Below, one piece after another: positions 42,862 through 51,635 of a stretch of DNA of 64,000 nt. A program made the position numbers and the translations under genes. Position 1 is the stretch's first letter. Every line of letters begins with the position of its first letter. Origin of the DNA: Pyropia yezoensis. Its lineage: Eukaryota > Rhodophyta > Bangiophyceae > Bangiales > Bangiaceae. The stretch is from the NCBI GenBank assembly GCA_009829735.1, contig CM020619.1, positions 16,249,816 through 16,313,815 of the forward strand. The letters are read 5' to 3'. Below the pieces are notes generated by a model. The model was not told where the DNA came from and searched no databases. It saw only the letters and a list, made by a program, of their open reading frames with translations.

Positions 42862-44027
42862 TCAGCGGTCCTCGGACCACGCATTGTCCCGCTTGATCTC
42901 CTCCTCCTCCTCCGGGGTGAAGTCGTTGACAATACCAAACTCAGCACGGATCTGCTCTGGCGTCTTGCCCTTGATGAGTTCCGCCACCGTCTGGGTGGTC
43001 AGGTCCAGCAGGGACTGGATGTTGAGGTAGTTGGCAGCCTGCAAGACCCCACCGATAAAAGAGAAAGCGAACAGACCAAGTGACACAAGGTAACCGTTGC
43101 CACATGGTAAACGCGTCACGAGCCAAGCAGCACCAGTGCGGCAACGACAAGTACATGCAACGAGCGTCAATACAAACTCGAGACGAGCTGTCCACAGGTT
43201 ACGGCCCAGACATTGCCAACGTCTCCAAGCAAGTCAAAGAGCAGGGCTGACAAGAGGCACGGCGGACCGGAACCTATGGAAACAACAGACAAAAAACGGT
43301 GCAAGCACATGCAAGCAGTACCAACGCAATGGCGCGACGGGCATAGAGGCATGCAAAAAACGTACCAGAACGAGGTGAAAGAGCGTGGACTTGTCCACAC
43401 GGACAAACTCACGGTCCCAACGGCGGACCTCGTCTTCAGGCTGCGGAGTCTCCGTCAGCTTGAAGTGGTACTTCATGTACTCAATCACCTTGGCCAGGAT
43501 GCGGGCGTCCACGTTCTGAAGCGGGATCTTGTCCTCCCCTTCCCCAACGTCTACGGTCGAGAGGCGGGACAACACGCACAGGAAATGAACGATATCCCAG
43601 CATCAGCACACAACGACCCACATGCTCATACGTCAGCACAGGTTCGCTCACGGGCACACTCCGACGTGGGACCATGACGGTTGCCATGTACGTCTGCACC
43701 CACCACATCAGTACCAACGGCCTGTGTAGACAGCAGGAGACAGCGAGCCACCCCTGGAGCGATGTCATTGGTGACCTACAATTGTCAGGCGCACCAAATC
43801 TGCACCCGACCACCATGCCGAAAACCGCCGATATTCCCGCTACGCAGCGCGTCACACAACGTACCAGCAAGCAGGTCCTCAATAAGCGTGGCCATGGTGG
43901 CCACACCCTTCTCCACGACAAATTTCTCCTTATCCTGGGACAGGATGGTGATCATGCGCTTGGACGGCGCCTCCTCGTTCGTGGCCATCGGCATGGCCTC
44001 GTCGTTGGCAGGCGCCATGTCCGTCAT
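42862..44027 (-). CDS. SKP1: SKP1, SCF ubiquitin ligase adaptor; exons 44027-43865, 43550-43366, 43038-42862
   Basis: Three exons give 174 residues. Exon 1 runs from ATG 44027 through [20 protein letters not shown] to EDLLA. Intron 1 (43864-43551) has donor GTACGT and acceptor GTAG and splits a GAC codon. Exon 2 carries the BTB/POZ-like fold ([40 protein letters not shown]). Intron 2 (43365-43039; GTACGT, TTGCAG) is phase 0 and falls inside the conserved [16 protein letters not shown]. Exon 3 has the F-box-binding helices [20 protein letters not shown] and [17 protein letters not shown], ending near W-S-E-D-R. SKP1 bridges CUL1 and F-box proteins in SCF E3 complexes. Length and all core motifs match eukaryotic SKP1 throughout. 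The N-terminus before MITILSQ is about 24 residues longer than in animals. Confidence 0.95.
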
Positions 44028-44481
44028 CCTCCCCAGTGCACGTCGGAAGAGCAAGCGACGCACGCAGGCGAGGTGCAGACAACTGCGCAGATGGCAACGG
44101 CACCAACGTTCACGCCGTTCCTGCCTCAAGGCACACGCGCGCACCACCACAACAACGTCACCGTGGCAACGGCAGGGCAACAAGAGGGCACAGACCGACG
44201 GAGACCCTGCGCCGCGCGTGGCTGGGGTGCACGACCGTTCGCCGGCCGAACACCCAGCCCGGTTGCCGTCGCTCAGCGCGCGTGGAGAGGGCTGTCTCGC
44301 CCATTGCATTGCTGGCTGCCGCCACTCGAGGGCCCCATCCAGCGACCGACAACACAGATACTGTATCGGCCGTGCTGCGGCTCAGATCGCTCGAATTAGT
44401 CTGGAAAACCAGTCGACTGCTGTCATAATCAATAAAAAGTTAAGTCATGAGATTGTGAACGTGCGATCCGGTCATGAAGAC
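44028..44481. other. Divergent spacer between SKP1 and tRNA-Ser
   Basis: Upstream region of SKP1 on one side and of the tRNA gene on the other. An AT-rich patch (CAATAAAAAGTTAAGTCATG) at 44429-44450 lies 32-53 bases before the tRNA, a usual place for a Pol III upstream element. No ORF is credible. Confidence 0.5.
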
Positions 44482-44574
44482 GCGCCTTTGGCCGAGTGGT
44501 TTGAGATCATCGAAGGCGCTAGCCTGCTAAGTTAGTGGTGTTTCACCGCGTGAGTTCGAATCTCACAGGGCGCG
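44482..44574 (+). tRNA. tRNA-Ser(GCU) with an about 11-nt insert in the D-loop
   Basis: A 7-bp acceptor stem pairs GCGCCTT (44482-44488) with AGGGCGC (44567-44573), with one G-T pair, and G74 as discriminator. The anticodon arm is CTAGC-CTGCTAA-GTTAG with anticodon GCT at 44526-44528. A long variable arm (GGTG-TTT-CACC) marks a serine tRNA. The T arm GTGAG-TTCGAAT-CTCAC contains a good B box. The A box (TGGCCGAGTGG) is intact, but after GGTT about 11 bases (TGAGATCATCG, about 44502-44512) separate it from the AAGGC that closes the D arm. In usual tRNA-Ser the sequence is GGTTAAGGC. The insert is most simply an ectopic intron, as described in Cyanidioschyzon tRNAs. No intron lies at the canonical site 37/38. 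CCA is not encoded. Confidence 0.9.
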
Positions 44575-44580
44575 TAATTC

Positions 44581-44584
44581 TTTT
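44581..44584 (+). terminator. Pol III terminator of tRNA-Ser
   Basis: A T4 run lies seven bases after the discriminator base, the standard RNA polymerase III stop signal. Confidence 0.7.
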
Positions 44585-44592
44585 GCTCATGG

Positions 44593-44846
44593 CTCGACAG
44601 CACAGGACAGTCTATATCGTCGGCGGGTCCGCCAGGCGTCTTGCGTCGTCAGAGCCTCACACACCCTCTGGCACCCGTCCCCCTCACACCAGCCCGGCGA
44701 GTAGTTCTTTTGCCCGTCGCCCCAGGGTTCGACTGTCGACAGACAGCACAGGACGTTGAGTGCATCATCGGCGCGTCCGCCAGGCGTTGAGCGTCGTCAG
44801 CGTCGCACACCCTCTGACAACCATCCCCCTCGCACCAGCCCGGCGC
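44593..44846. repeat. Imperfect tandem duplication (two units of about 108 bp, period about 145)
   Basis: The unit 44593-44700 (GACAGCACAGGAC ... CACACCAGCCCGGCG) recurs at 44738-44846 with substitutions. Both share GTCCGCCAGGCGT, GCGTCGTCAG, CACCCTCTG and ACCAGCCCGGCG. The spacer between them repeats the post-tRNA sequence ATTCTTTTGC as GTTCTTTTGC. The second unit runs into the 3' end of the Sec23-like gene. Confidence 0.7.
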
Positions 44847-47774
44847 GCACTCCCTCCCAGTAAGCCCCCACCCTGACGGGATGCCCCCCCCCTGCGACGC
44901 TGGCCACTACCGCCCAAAATGTCGCTAAGCCAGCTTCCCCGTGGAGGGTCACGTCAATGATCGGAGGTGCCCACCGACGCCCCCGCCGTAGCCGCCTGTG
45001 CAGGCGGATAGTGGCCGTGACGACAGCTTCAGCAGTGGCGGCGGCGGCAGTGGCGGCGGAGGCGTACGAGGGCGTCCACGCCATGAGGAGGAGGCCCGCA
45101 TCAAGAAGATACGCGCAGTCATCGGCGGGGGTGGCAATGGCGCCAACAGCCGCCACAGGTATGCCACCCTTACCCACCATTTTCTCGGGATGCACAAGCG
45201 GCCGCGCCACTGTTGCCACCCTCCGAGGTGGGGTGCTGCTGCCCGACCCGCCGGCCGACTCGTCGGCAGAGAGGGTGTAGAGGCACGGCACGGCAGCGAC
45301 GACAAGAGCCGCAGGTGGTAGGCCTGCTGCCCAGGCGGCTGCCAGCGCCACACCGACAGCAGGGACGGCACCGGAGGCACAGAGGCCACCCGCCACGGCC
45401 GCAGTCGCGAAAGCGGGGGTGGCCGCACCGGTGGCAACGACGATGCCGCCCCCCTCTCGCGGCCATGGCGCCGGCGCAGGCGGTACCCCCCAGACGGGAA
45501 GCTCCGCCGCGCCTCGCCCCAGCGGGCCGCCCACCACCCCCGCCATCACCGCCGGCAGTTCCCGAAGCGGTGGAAGCAACGCCGCGGTAACCGCGTCGGC
45601 AAGCGCCTCGTCTGCCGCCCACACCCCCGGCTCTGGGGGCGGCGTGTCCGCCGCCACGGCGGCGGCGGCGGTCAGCTCGCCCACCCACTCCCCCACCCGG
45701 CAGGCGGCGGCGACGGGTGGCGGCGTTGGCGGCCGGCCCGCGGCGGCCGCAAGCGCCCCCCACATCCGCCGCAGCGGCGGCGGCACTGCGTGGCAGAGGG
45801 TGTCGACCAGCGCCGCCCAGCCCGCGGTCGGCAGGTGGGGCCCCCTCCCCCCCCGCGCGGCGGCCAGGCCCGCCGCGACGGCCACGGCCAGTGCCCCCCC
45901 CGCCGCCCCCCCCCGCACCTGGCCCGCCGCGGGCGACGTGCGGAGACACAGGGTGTGGACGCGGAGGACCCCGCCCAGCCCCCCCCCCCCGAGGCCCGGA
46001 AACGCCACCCCGCGGGCCGCCGCCTGCGCCACCGCCGGCAGGCCGTCGCCGTCGCCGCCGCCGCCGCCGTGAGAGAGGGCCACCACAAACGTGGTGGCGG
46101 GGGAGGCGGCGGCCACTACTGCCGCGGCGCCGCCACCCCCACTGTCGCCGTCAGCGCACGCGGCGGGGTGGGCGGGCGCGGCGGCGGCCAGGTGCGGCGG
46201 GGTCCGCACCGTGACGGCAGCGCGGAGGAGGGTGGGGGTAGCCAGGTGGGCCACCAGCGACGCCCAAGGGGGTCGAGGGTGAGCCGCCGCGGGGGTGGCC
46301 GCGTCCGAGGGGTCCCCGCTGCAGGGGGACCCCAGCAGCGGGAGAAAGGTGCCACCCGTGGCAGCCGCGACGTCCGCCAGCAGAGAGAGGTAGGCCCCCG
46401 AGGCAGTACTGGAGGGCGGCGAGGACGACCCCGTGGCGCTGGTGTCGGTGCCCCATCCCTCCCTATCTTCATCTGCCACTACCGCCACCACGTCCACGAG
46501 CAGCCCCCGGCGGAGGGCGGTGTGGCCAAAAGTGCGGGCGTCCCGCCCAGGGCCACCGTCCCCCCCCCGCCCACCCCACTCTCCCTGGGGCACTGCCGAG
46601 GCGGCGCCGGCGGCAGCGGCTGCCGGCGACGCGTCCAAGAACACCACCGCCCGCGCGGCGGGGACGGCCGCGACAGCGGGAAGGGCGGCCAGGAGCGCCG
46701 CCACCCCCGCAAGGGCGGGCAATGGCCACCGCCGTGGCCGCGACCACGGCCAGCCGGCGGCCGCCGTCGCGTGGGCGGGGGCAAGCTGGTCCCGGCCGCC
46801 ACCATCGCCACCACCACCGCCACTGTTGCCGGCGCCGGCGCCCGCGGCGCCACCCGCAGCCGCGTTGGCCAGGGCGGCGGCCGCGGCGGTCACCCGAGCG
46901 GCGGTGGCGGGAAACCAGGCGGCGGCCAGTGCCGCGGCGGCGGCGGCGCCCGCGGCGGGCAGCGGGCACCAGTCCAGGCCGTCGAGGGGGGTCAAGGTGG
47001 CGGTGAAAGGGCAAGCGCCACTCTCGGCGGCAGCGACGGCAGTAGGGGCGGCAGGGGAGGCAGTGGCGGCAGGAGTGGCGAGCGACACCGCCCCCCCCTC
47101 CCCCACCAATGCGACCACCACCATCGCGGCCGTGTCGCCCCCCCCAAACGCGGCGGTCAGGGCGGCGGCCGCGGCGGGGGGCACCCCCCCCCCCCCCCCC
47201 CCTCTGCGGGCCCCTCCCCCATCCCCACCCACCACCACCACCCACAGGTACCGGCGGGGCACGCACCCGCCCGGCTGGCGCGGCAGCGGCACCCCCCCCC
47301 CGGGCAACGCCACCGGCGCCTCCCACGCGGGGAGGCGCAGCTCGGGGGGCAGCCCGACCGCCACCGCATCGTACCGGCCGGGCACAGCACCCGCGGCGAG
47401 CGCTCCCGCCGGCAGCAGCGGCGGTGGCGACGGTGCCGACGCGCCCCCACACAGCGCACACGACAGGTGCAGCCACAGCGCCCCCCCCCCCGCGCCTCCA
47501 CACGCCGCAGCGGCGGTGGCGGCGGCGGCGGCCGGGCCGCCCAGCCGGCTCGTCGGCGCCGCGTACGCGCCGCAGTCCCCACACCGGGCGACGCCATCCG
47601 CGGGGGCGGGGGGAGCGGCGGCTGAGGGGGAGGGGGGGGGGGGCGTGGTGGGGACGCCCGCACGCCCGCCCCCGCCGTCGGGCCAGTGGGGCCGCCGGTG
47701 GGCGGGGGGATGGGCCGAGGCCAGCGACGGCAGCGGCAGCAGCTGCAACGGCTGCGACGGCTGTTGCTGCTGCT

Positions 47775-47806
<32 letters not shown>

Positions 47807-47925
47807 GGCGGCGGGTCGAGCGGCGGCAACGCCGCGGCGGGGGTGAATAGCAGCGCCCACGGGACGAGGCTGTCGGTTACAATGTCGGCGCGGCTGCCGC
47901 TGGTGGTAGAGGTGGGGTGGAGCAT
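44797..47925 (-). CDS. Sec23-like COPII coat protein (divergent)
   Basis: Single frame of 1042 codons from ATG 47925. The N-terminus has SLVPWALLFTPAAALPPLD, close to the Sec23 start region, followed by a zinc-finger-like ARCGDCGAY ... LSCALCGG (C-x2-C ... C-x2-C). A von Willebrand A-like trunk follows (CVPRRYLWVVVV; RGLLVDVVAVVADEDREGWG; LLADVAAATGGTFLPLLGSP). A beta-sandwich/helical region carries GVLRVHTLCLRTSPAAGQV and ALVDTLCHAVPPPLRRMWGA. The C-terminal gelsolin-like part has CAYLLDAGLLLMAWTPSY and PPIIDVTLHGEAGLATFW, the latter resembling the Sec23 end. Overall order supports Sec23/Sec24, with Sec23 slightly favoured. Sec23 is the GTPase activator for Sar1 in ER export vesicles. The protein is unusually Ala/Gly inflated and longer than typical Sec23 (about 770), and the zinc finger spacing is stretched, so it may be a divergent paralog. 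Confidence 0.65.
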
Positions 47926-48268
47926 TAGAGGGTGGGTTGCAGCATCAGAGGGTAAGGTGGAACAACAGAGGGCGGCGGAGGGTGGGGCGTAGCCGCCATG
48001 GGTGGAGACAGTGGCGGGTGGTGGTGGGGCGGCCAGAGCGGTTCATAGCTTTGCTGGGCAACAGGATGGAGTGCCTGCCGTTGATCCTCTGTCGGGAAGG
48101 AGGCTTCCACCGTGATGGGTATGCCAGTCCCAAACCCTTCTCGATCCCCACTCCACACGGCGACATCTCTGCGCGCGTTGCACCTTGGGTCGGCCGCCTC
48201 GCCTCCGCTGTCGTCGGCACGGCACCTGCCGTCATCTCCGCCTCCCCCCCCCCCCCTGCTCTCCCGCC
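47926..48268. promoter_or_regulatory. Divergent promoter region between Sec23-like and RPC9 genes
   Basis: Only 343 bases separate the two start codons, so both promoters must lie here. A short tandem repeat sits next to the Sec23-like start: CATTAGAGGGTGG, CATCAGAGGGTAAGGTGG and CAACAGAGGGCGG at 47923-47975. No TATA box is evident. Confidence 0.45.
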
Positions 48269-49212
48269 ATGCGTGTCTTGAGCGACGCGACCACCCCCCT
48301 GGCTGACGTGGAAGTGCTGACGCTCCTCCGCGAGCGGGCGGCGCGCACCCCCCCCCCCCGCCCCCGCGACCGGCGGGGGGGTGCCCCCCCCCCTCCGCCG
48401 CCCCCCCCCGCCCGCTCCACCGCCGCCGCCGACGCGTACGTGGGGTTTGCGACCGCCACTCCCGCGTCGACGCAGAGCGTCGAGTCGGTCGCGGCCGTCG
48501 CCGCCGCCCTCCGCGACGGCTGGGACCTGACCGCCGCGGAGGTGGTGCAGCTGGTCAACCTGCGTGTGACGACGCTCGTCAACCTGTACGCGGTGGTGGA
48601 GGGGGTGCGCCTTCGGTTTACCGACAAGCAGGTGACGGTGCGTATTTTTTTTTATTGGTAGTGGTAGGAGGGCCCTTTGTTAGTGGTCCTTTCTTTTCCC
48701 TTGTGCGCTTGCACGCGGGGGATGCCGCACGGTGGTGGTCTGCCTCACGCATGAGCATTTGGAAGGGGGAGTGGGTGGGGGGAGGGCAGGAACATTGGTG
48801 GGGGCTGTGGTGAGGCACGCAAGACCCGCTTGGCGGGCTGGCTTTGGCGTGGTGTGTCTTGCCAGCAGCCGCTCCTGCTATTTTGTTTTTGTTTTTTTTC
48901 TTGTCTGATGGTGGCCGACCCCCTGTGACATAGACTGACCTGACGCTCCATCCGCTGCCGCCGTCTCACGCGTGCCTTTCCGCCCTCCCTTCCACTGCCC
49001 CCCTTTGACAGGACCTACTGCACCTCATCGACACGACGTTGGAGCCGTTTTCGCTGCAAGAAGAAGACGAAGAGGAGGAGGAGGAGGAAGAGGAGATGGG
49101 GGGGGGGGGGACGAGGGCGAGGGCGGAGAGGGGGGGGAAGCCTGACGCCTCCAAGGGGGGACCCCACGGCCATACAAAAAACGGCCCCGTGACCATGCAA
49201 GGGCGCCCTTGA
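48269..49212 (+). CDS. RPC9: RNA polymerase III subunit RPC9 (CRCP/RPB4-like); exons 48269-48637 and 49012-49212
   Basis: Exon 1 (123 codons) and exon 2 join in phase 0 to give 189 residues. It begins with ADVEVLTLLRER, typical of the N-terminal helix of CRCP. The HRDC-like domain follows: DLTAAEVVQLVNLRVTTLVN and YAVVEGVRLRFTDKQVT, continued across the intron by DLLHLIDTTLEPF. The 374-base intron has donor GTGCGT and acceptor TTGACAG. A Glu-rich stretch (QEEDEEEEEEEEE) and a basic tail end the protein. RPC9 pairs with RPC8 to form the stalk of RNA polymerase III, used for tRNA and 5S rRNA transcription. The Pro-rich insert at residues about 28-50 is not usual for the family. Without splicing the frame ends shortly after the donor. 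Confidence 0.85.
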
Positions 49213-49292
49213 GCTGAGCGTCCGATGCCCGACCTATCGGATTTGTCTATCCTATCGGGGTCGACCGAATCCCACTCGCGGACTGCACAGCT

Positions 49293-49941
49293 GCGCAGCA
49301 CTGCTTATCCTCTGTCAAGATACAAGCCCGATTTAGGCCAGATCTCTTGCTTCGTTGTGCAAATTCTTGCCCTGCTCGAGCACGAAAATGAACGGCTCGA
49401 GCAGAACTTTGCTTTTCTGATCGAGGGGATGGGCTGAGGCCAAAGAATCTCCACCAGGATGACCGACACGACGGTCGCTGTCGGTGTTCTGTCAACCAAT
49501 GACAACAGCGGTGGCGCTGCTGTTTGCTGGACGGAGCGTTCCATTGGTCAGAATTCACGTTGTAGATGTTGAGCAAGGCGGAGAGATTTTTCCGTGCAGT
49601 CCCTCGAAAGCTGTCGTCGCGCAGGTTTTTGCTTAACCAGTGCGAGAGATTGCGCGGTTTTTAAACGCGATTGTATAAACATTGCACCCAAGCGTAGCGA
49701 TGGTCGGTCGCTTCTTTGCGCTTCGCGAGAGTGCTCTCCTGCCCCGTGCGCTTCCGGTCATACCAAGGGAGGTGGCGACCACCAATCGCCCGAGCTGTGA
49801 TAGGCAGAAAGCAAGAAGAGGGGGGAAAAGCGGTGTCTATGATGCCTTGAGGGGGGGTCGATGCAGGTTTTATGCAGGTTTTCGCTCGAGAATTTCCCCG
49901 AAAAGCAAGAAAAATTTGACAGGCGATAAGCAGAGCTGCGC
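49293..49941 (-). mobile_element. 649-bp non-autonomous element with terminal inverted repeats, copy 2
   Basis: Reverse-orientation copy of the element at 22277-22925 with the same length and high similarity over its whole length. Its terminal repeats are GCGCAGCACTGCTTATCC (49293-) and, as reverse complement of the right end, GCGCAGCTCTGCTTATCG. It lies 80 bases after the RPC9 stop and about 312 bases before the SPF27-like start, so it forms part of the RPC9 3' region and the next gene's promoter. No ORF of note inside. Confidence 0.8.
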
Positions 49942-50253
49942 TGTGCCTTGCCCGTCCGCTGCGAGGAAAAGCGCGGTGCGCGCCGTCGGCAGGAAACGAA
50001 CGCCCGCCGTGCCGCTGTCGCCCGCACCCCTCCCCGCCCTCCCCCCGACTACCCTAGCAGGTGCCTGGCGGCTCCCTCAGGAGTGCAGCGTCTGTCGCTG
50101 CACTTCCTCCCCCCCCTTTCCCCCCCTCTCTTTCTTGCTTGGCCCCGCAGGCCACTACGTATCCAACGTTTCTCCTTCGCCGCTGCCGTTTTCTTTTTCT
50201 TTTATCGGCCCTCAACCCGCCCCCGCCCCCCCGCCATTTCCCCCCCTCTTACC
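49942..50253. promoter_or_regulatory. Upstream region of the SPF27-like gene
   Basis: Pyrimidine-rich over most of its length (CCTCCCCCCCCTTTCCCCCC and TTTTCTTTTTCTTTTATCGG), as seen near transcription starts in this window. It is bounded on the left by the inverted-repeat element. No ORF is supported. Confidence 0.4.
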
Positions 50254-51135
50254 ATGTACTTTGCGTCGGCGTCCAACGCGCTGGTGCGGGTACCAAATCC
50301 CCCCCCCTCGACACGTCTAGGGGACAACCCCCCCCCCGACCCCGCCGCCGCCGCCCCCCCGCTCGTTGAGGCGCTCGCCGCCGCCCGCGGCCACCCCCCC
50401 CTGGACGCCCTCCCCTACGCTGACCCCTACCCGGCGGCCACCGCCGCGGCGGCCGACGCCCTGCTCGCCGCCGAGATGGCCGCCGTCCCGTACGTGCCGG
50501 CCACTTATGAGGAGTGGGTGGACCGCCTCCCCGCCGCCGCCGCTGCCGCCGCCGCCGCCGCCACCGCCTCCACCACCGCGACGGCGGCAGAGGCGGGCGG
50601 GGATGCGGCTGCCGCTCCCGCGGGTGCCCCCCCCGCCCCCCCGCTGCCGTCGTCGCGGCCGCCGGCGTCGCTCGAGGCGCGCCTCGCGCTGGCCTCCGAC
50701 CTCCTCGCCGCCGCCACCGCCGCGGCGGGCGGCGGCGACGACGGCGGTAGCGGCGGCGGCGTGGCCGCCCGCGCAACGGCGGCGGCCGCCGACGTGGGCG
50801 TCCACGTGACGCGTGCGGAAGCGGCGGCGGCCGCCGCCGAGGCGGACCTCGCGGCGCTCAACCGGCGGCGGGCCGCCGCGCAGCGGCAAGCCGCCCAGGG
50901 CCTCGCCGCGGGTGAGCGCCGCGTGTGGCGGCGGGTGGGGGAGAACGCGCGCCTGGCAGGAGCAGTGGTGGAGGTGGAGGCCGCAGCTGCGGCGGCGGCG
51001 GCGGCGGCGACGACGCCGGTGGGGGCGGCAGGAGCGGGGAGAGCGCATGGCGCAGAGGTGGCGAGGGCGACGGCCGGTGCGCGGGGAGCAGGGGGTGGTG
51101 GGGGCGTTCCCGTTGCCAATGGGGGCAGACGATGA
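50254..51135 (+). CDS. Pre-mRNA splicing factor SPF27/BCAS2-like
   Basis: From ATG 50254 the frame gives 293 residues. The hallmark of the family is at residues about 51-65: LDALPYADPYPAATAAAADA, matching the VDALPYFD... start of BCAS2, followed by LLAAEMAAVPY and YEEWVDRLP. After a Pro/Gly-rich linker come helices EARLALASDLLAAA and a coiled-coil region (RAEAAAAAAEADLAALNRRR; GERRVWRRVGENARLAGAVV), corresponding to the C-terminal helices of BCAS2. The family belongs to the Prp19/NineTeen complex that activates the spliceosome. The final about 40 residues are Gly/Ala/Arg only and run into a G-rich minisatellite, so the end may be extended by repeat sequence. The sequence is much more Ala-rich than animal or plant homologs. 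Confidence 0.65.
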   Translation: MYFASASNALVRVPNPPPSTRLGDNPPPDPAAAAPPLVEALAAARGHPPLDALPYADPYPAATAAAADALLAAEMAAVPYVPATYEEWVDRLPAAAAAAAAAATASTTATAAEAGGDAAAAPAGAPPAPPLPSSRPPASLEARLALASDLLAAATAAAGGGDDGGSGGGVAARATAAAADVGVHVTRAEAAAAAAEADLAALNRRRAAAQRQAAQGLAAGERRVWRRVGENARLAGAVVEVEAAAAAAAAAATTPVGAAGAGRAHGAEVARATAGARGAGGGGGVPVANGGRR

Positions 51136-51265
51136 GAGGGGTGGGGGTGGGGGTGGGGGTAGGTGTTGGGGGGAGGAGACGGTGAGAGGGGTGGGGGTGG
51201 GGGTGGGGGTAGGTATTGGGGGGAGGAGATGGTGAGAGGGGTGGGGGTGGGGGTGGGGGTTGGGG
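51131..51265. repeat. G-rich minisatellite, 50-bp period, about 2.7 copies
   Basis: Units start at 51131, 51181 and 51231 with GRTGAGAGGGGTGGGGGTGG, each carrying three to four GGGGGT blocks. The G runs could form quadruplexes. It overlaps the last codons of the SPF27-like gene. Confidence 0.85.
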
Positions 51266-51635
51266 CGAGGGGACTGCTGGGGAGCCACAGGACCAACCTG
51301 AGCTGCATGGCCAGGACGCGCGACAGTGGGGCTGGGCTGGGCGGGAGGCTGCTGCGGGCGGTGTGGAAATGGTTTCCTCCTACTTTTCCACCACCGCACG
51401 GCTGTGTGACAAAGAAATAGAAAAATAAAAGGGAAAGAAAAATGCCCGACGAAACAAAAAAGAGGGCAAGAAAGTGGGTGCTCCGAAGTTGCTGGGCGGG
51501 CGGAGATACAGACGGGGAAATCCGCAGCGACGGCACCAATGCAATAGGGGCATTAGCCACCTGCAGGGTACACCCCTCGCCACATATGACCTCCCTGTCG
51601 AAGTAAGCCAACCGCGGCGGAGGCGATTGCCCGCG
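51266..51635. other. Convergent 3' spacer
   Basis: Between the SPF27-like and kinase 3' ends. An A-rich stretch (AAAGAAATAGAAAAATAAAAG) lies at 51411-51432 and may contain polyadenylation signals. No gene seen. Confidence 0.5.

Noticed and set aside
44700-44760. A second tRNA-like T arm (GGGTTCGACTGTCGAC)
   Set aside because: No acceptor, D or anticodon arm can be drawn around it; it lies in the spacer of the tandem duplication.
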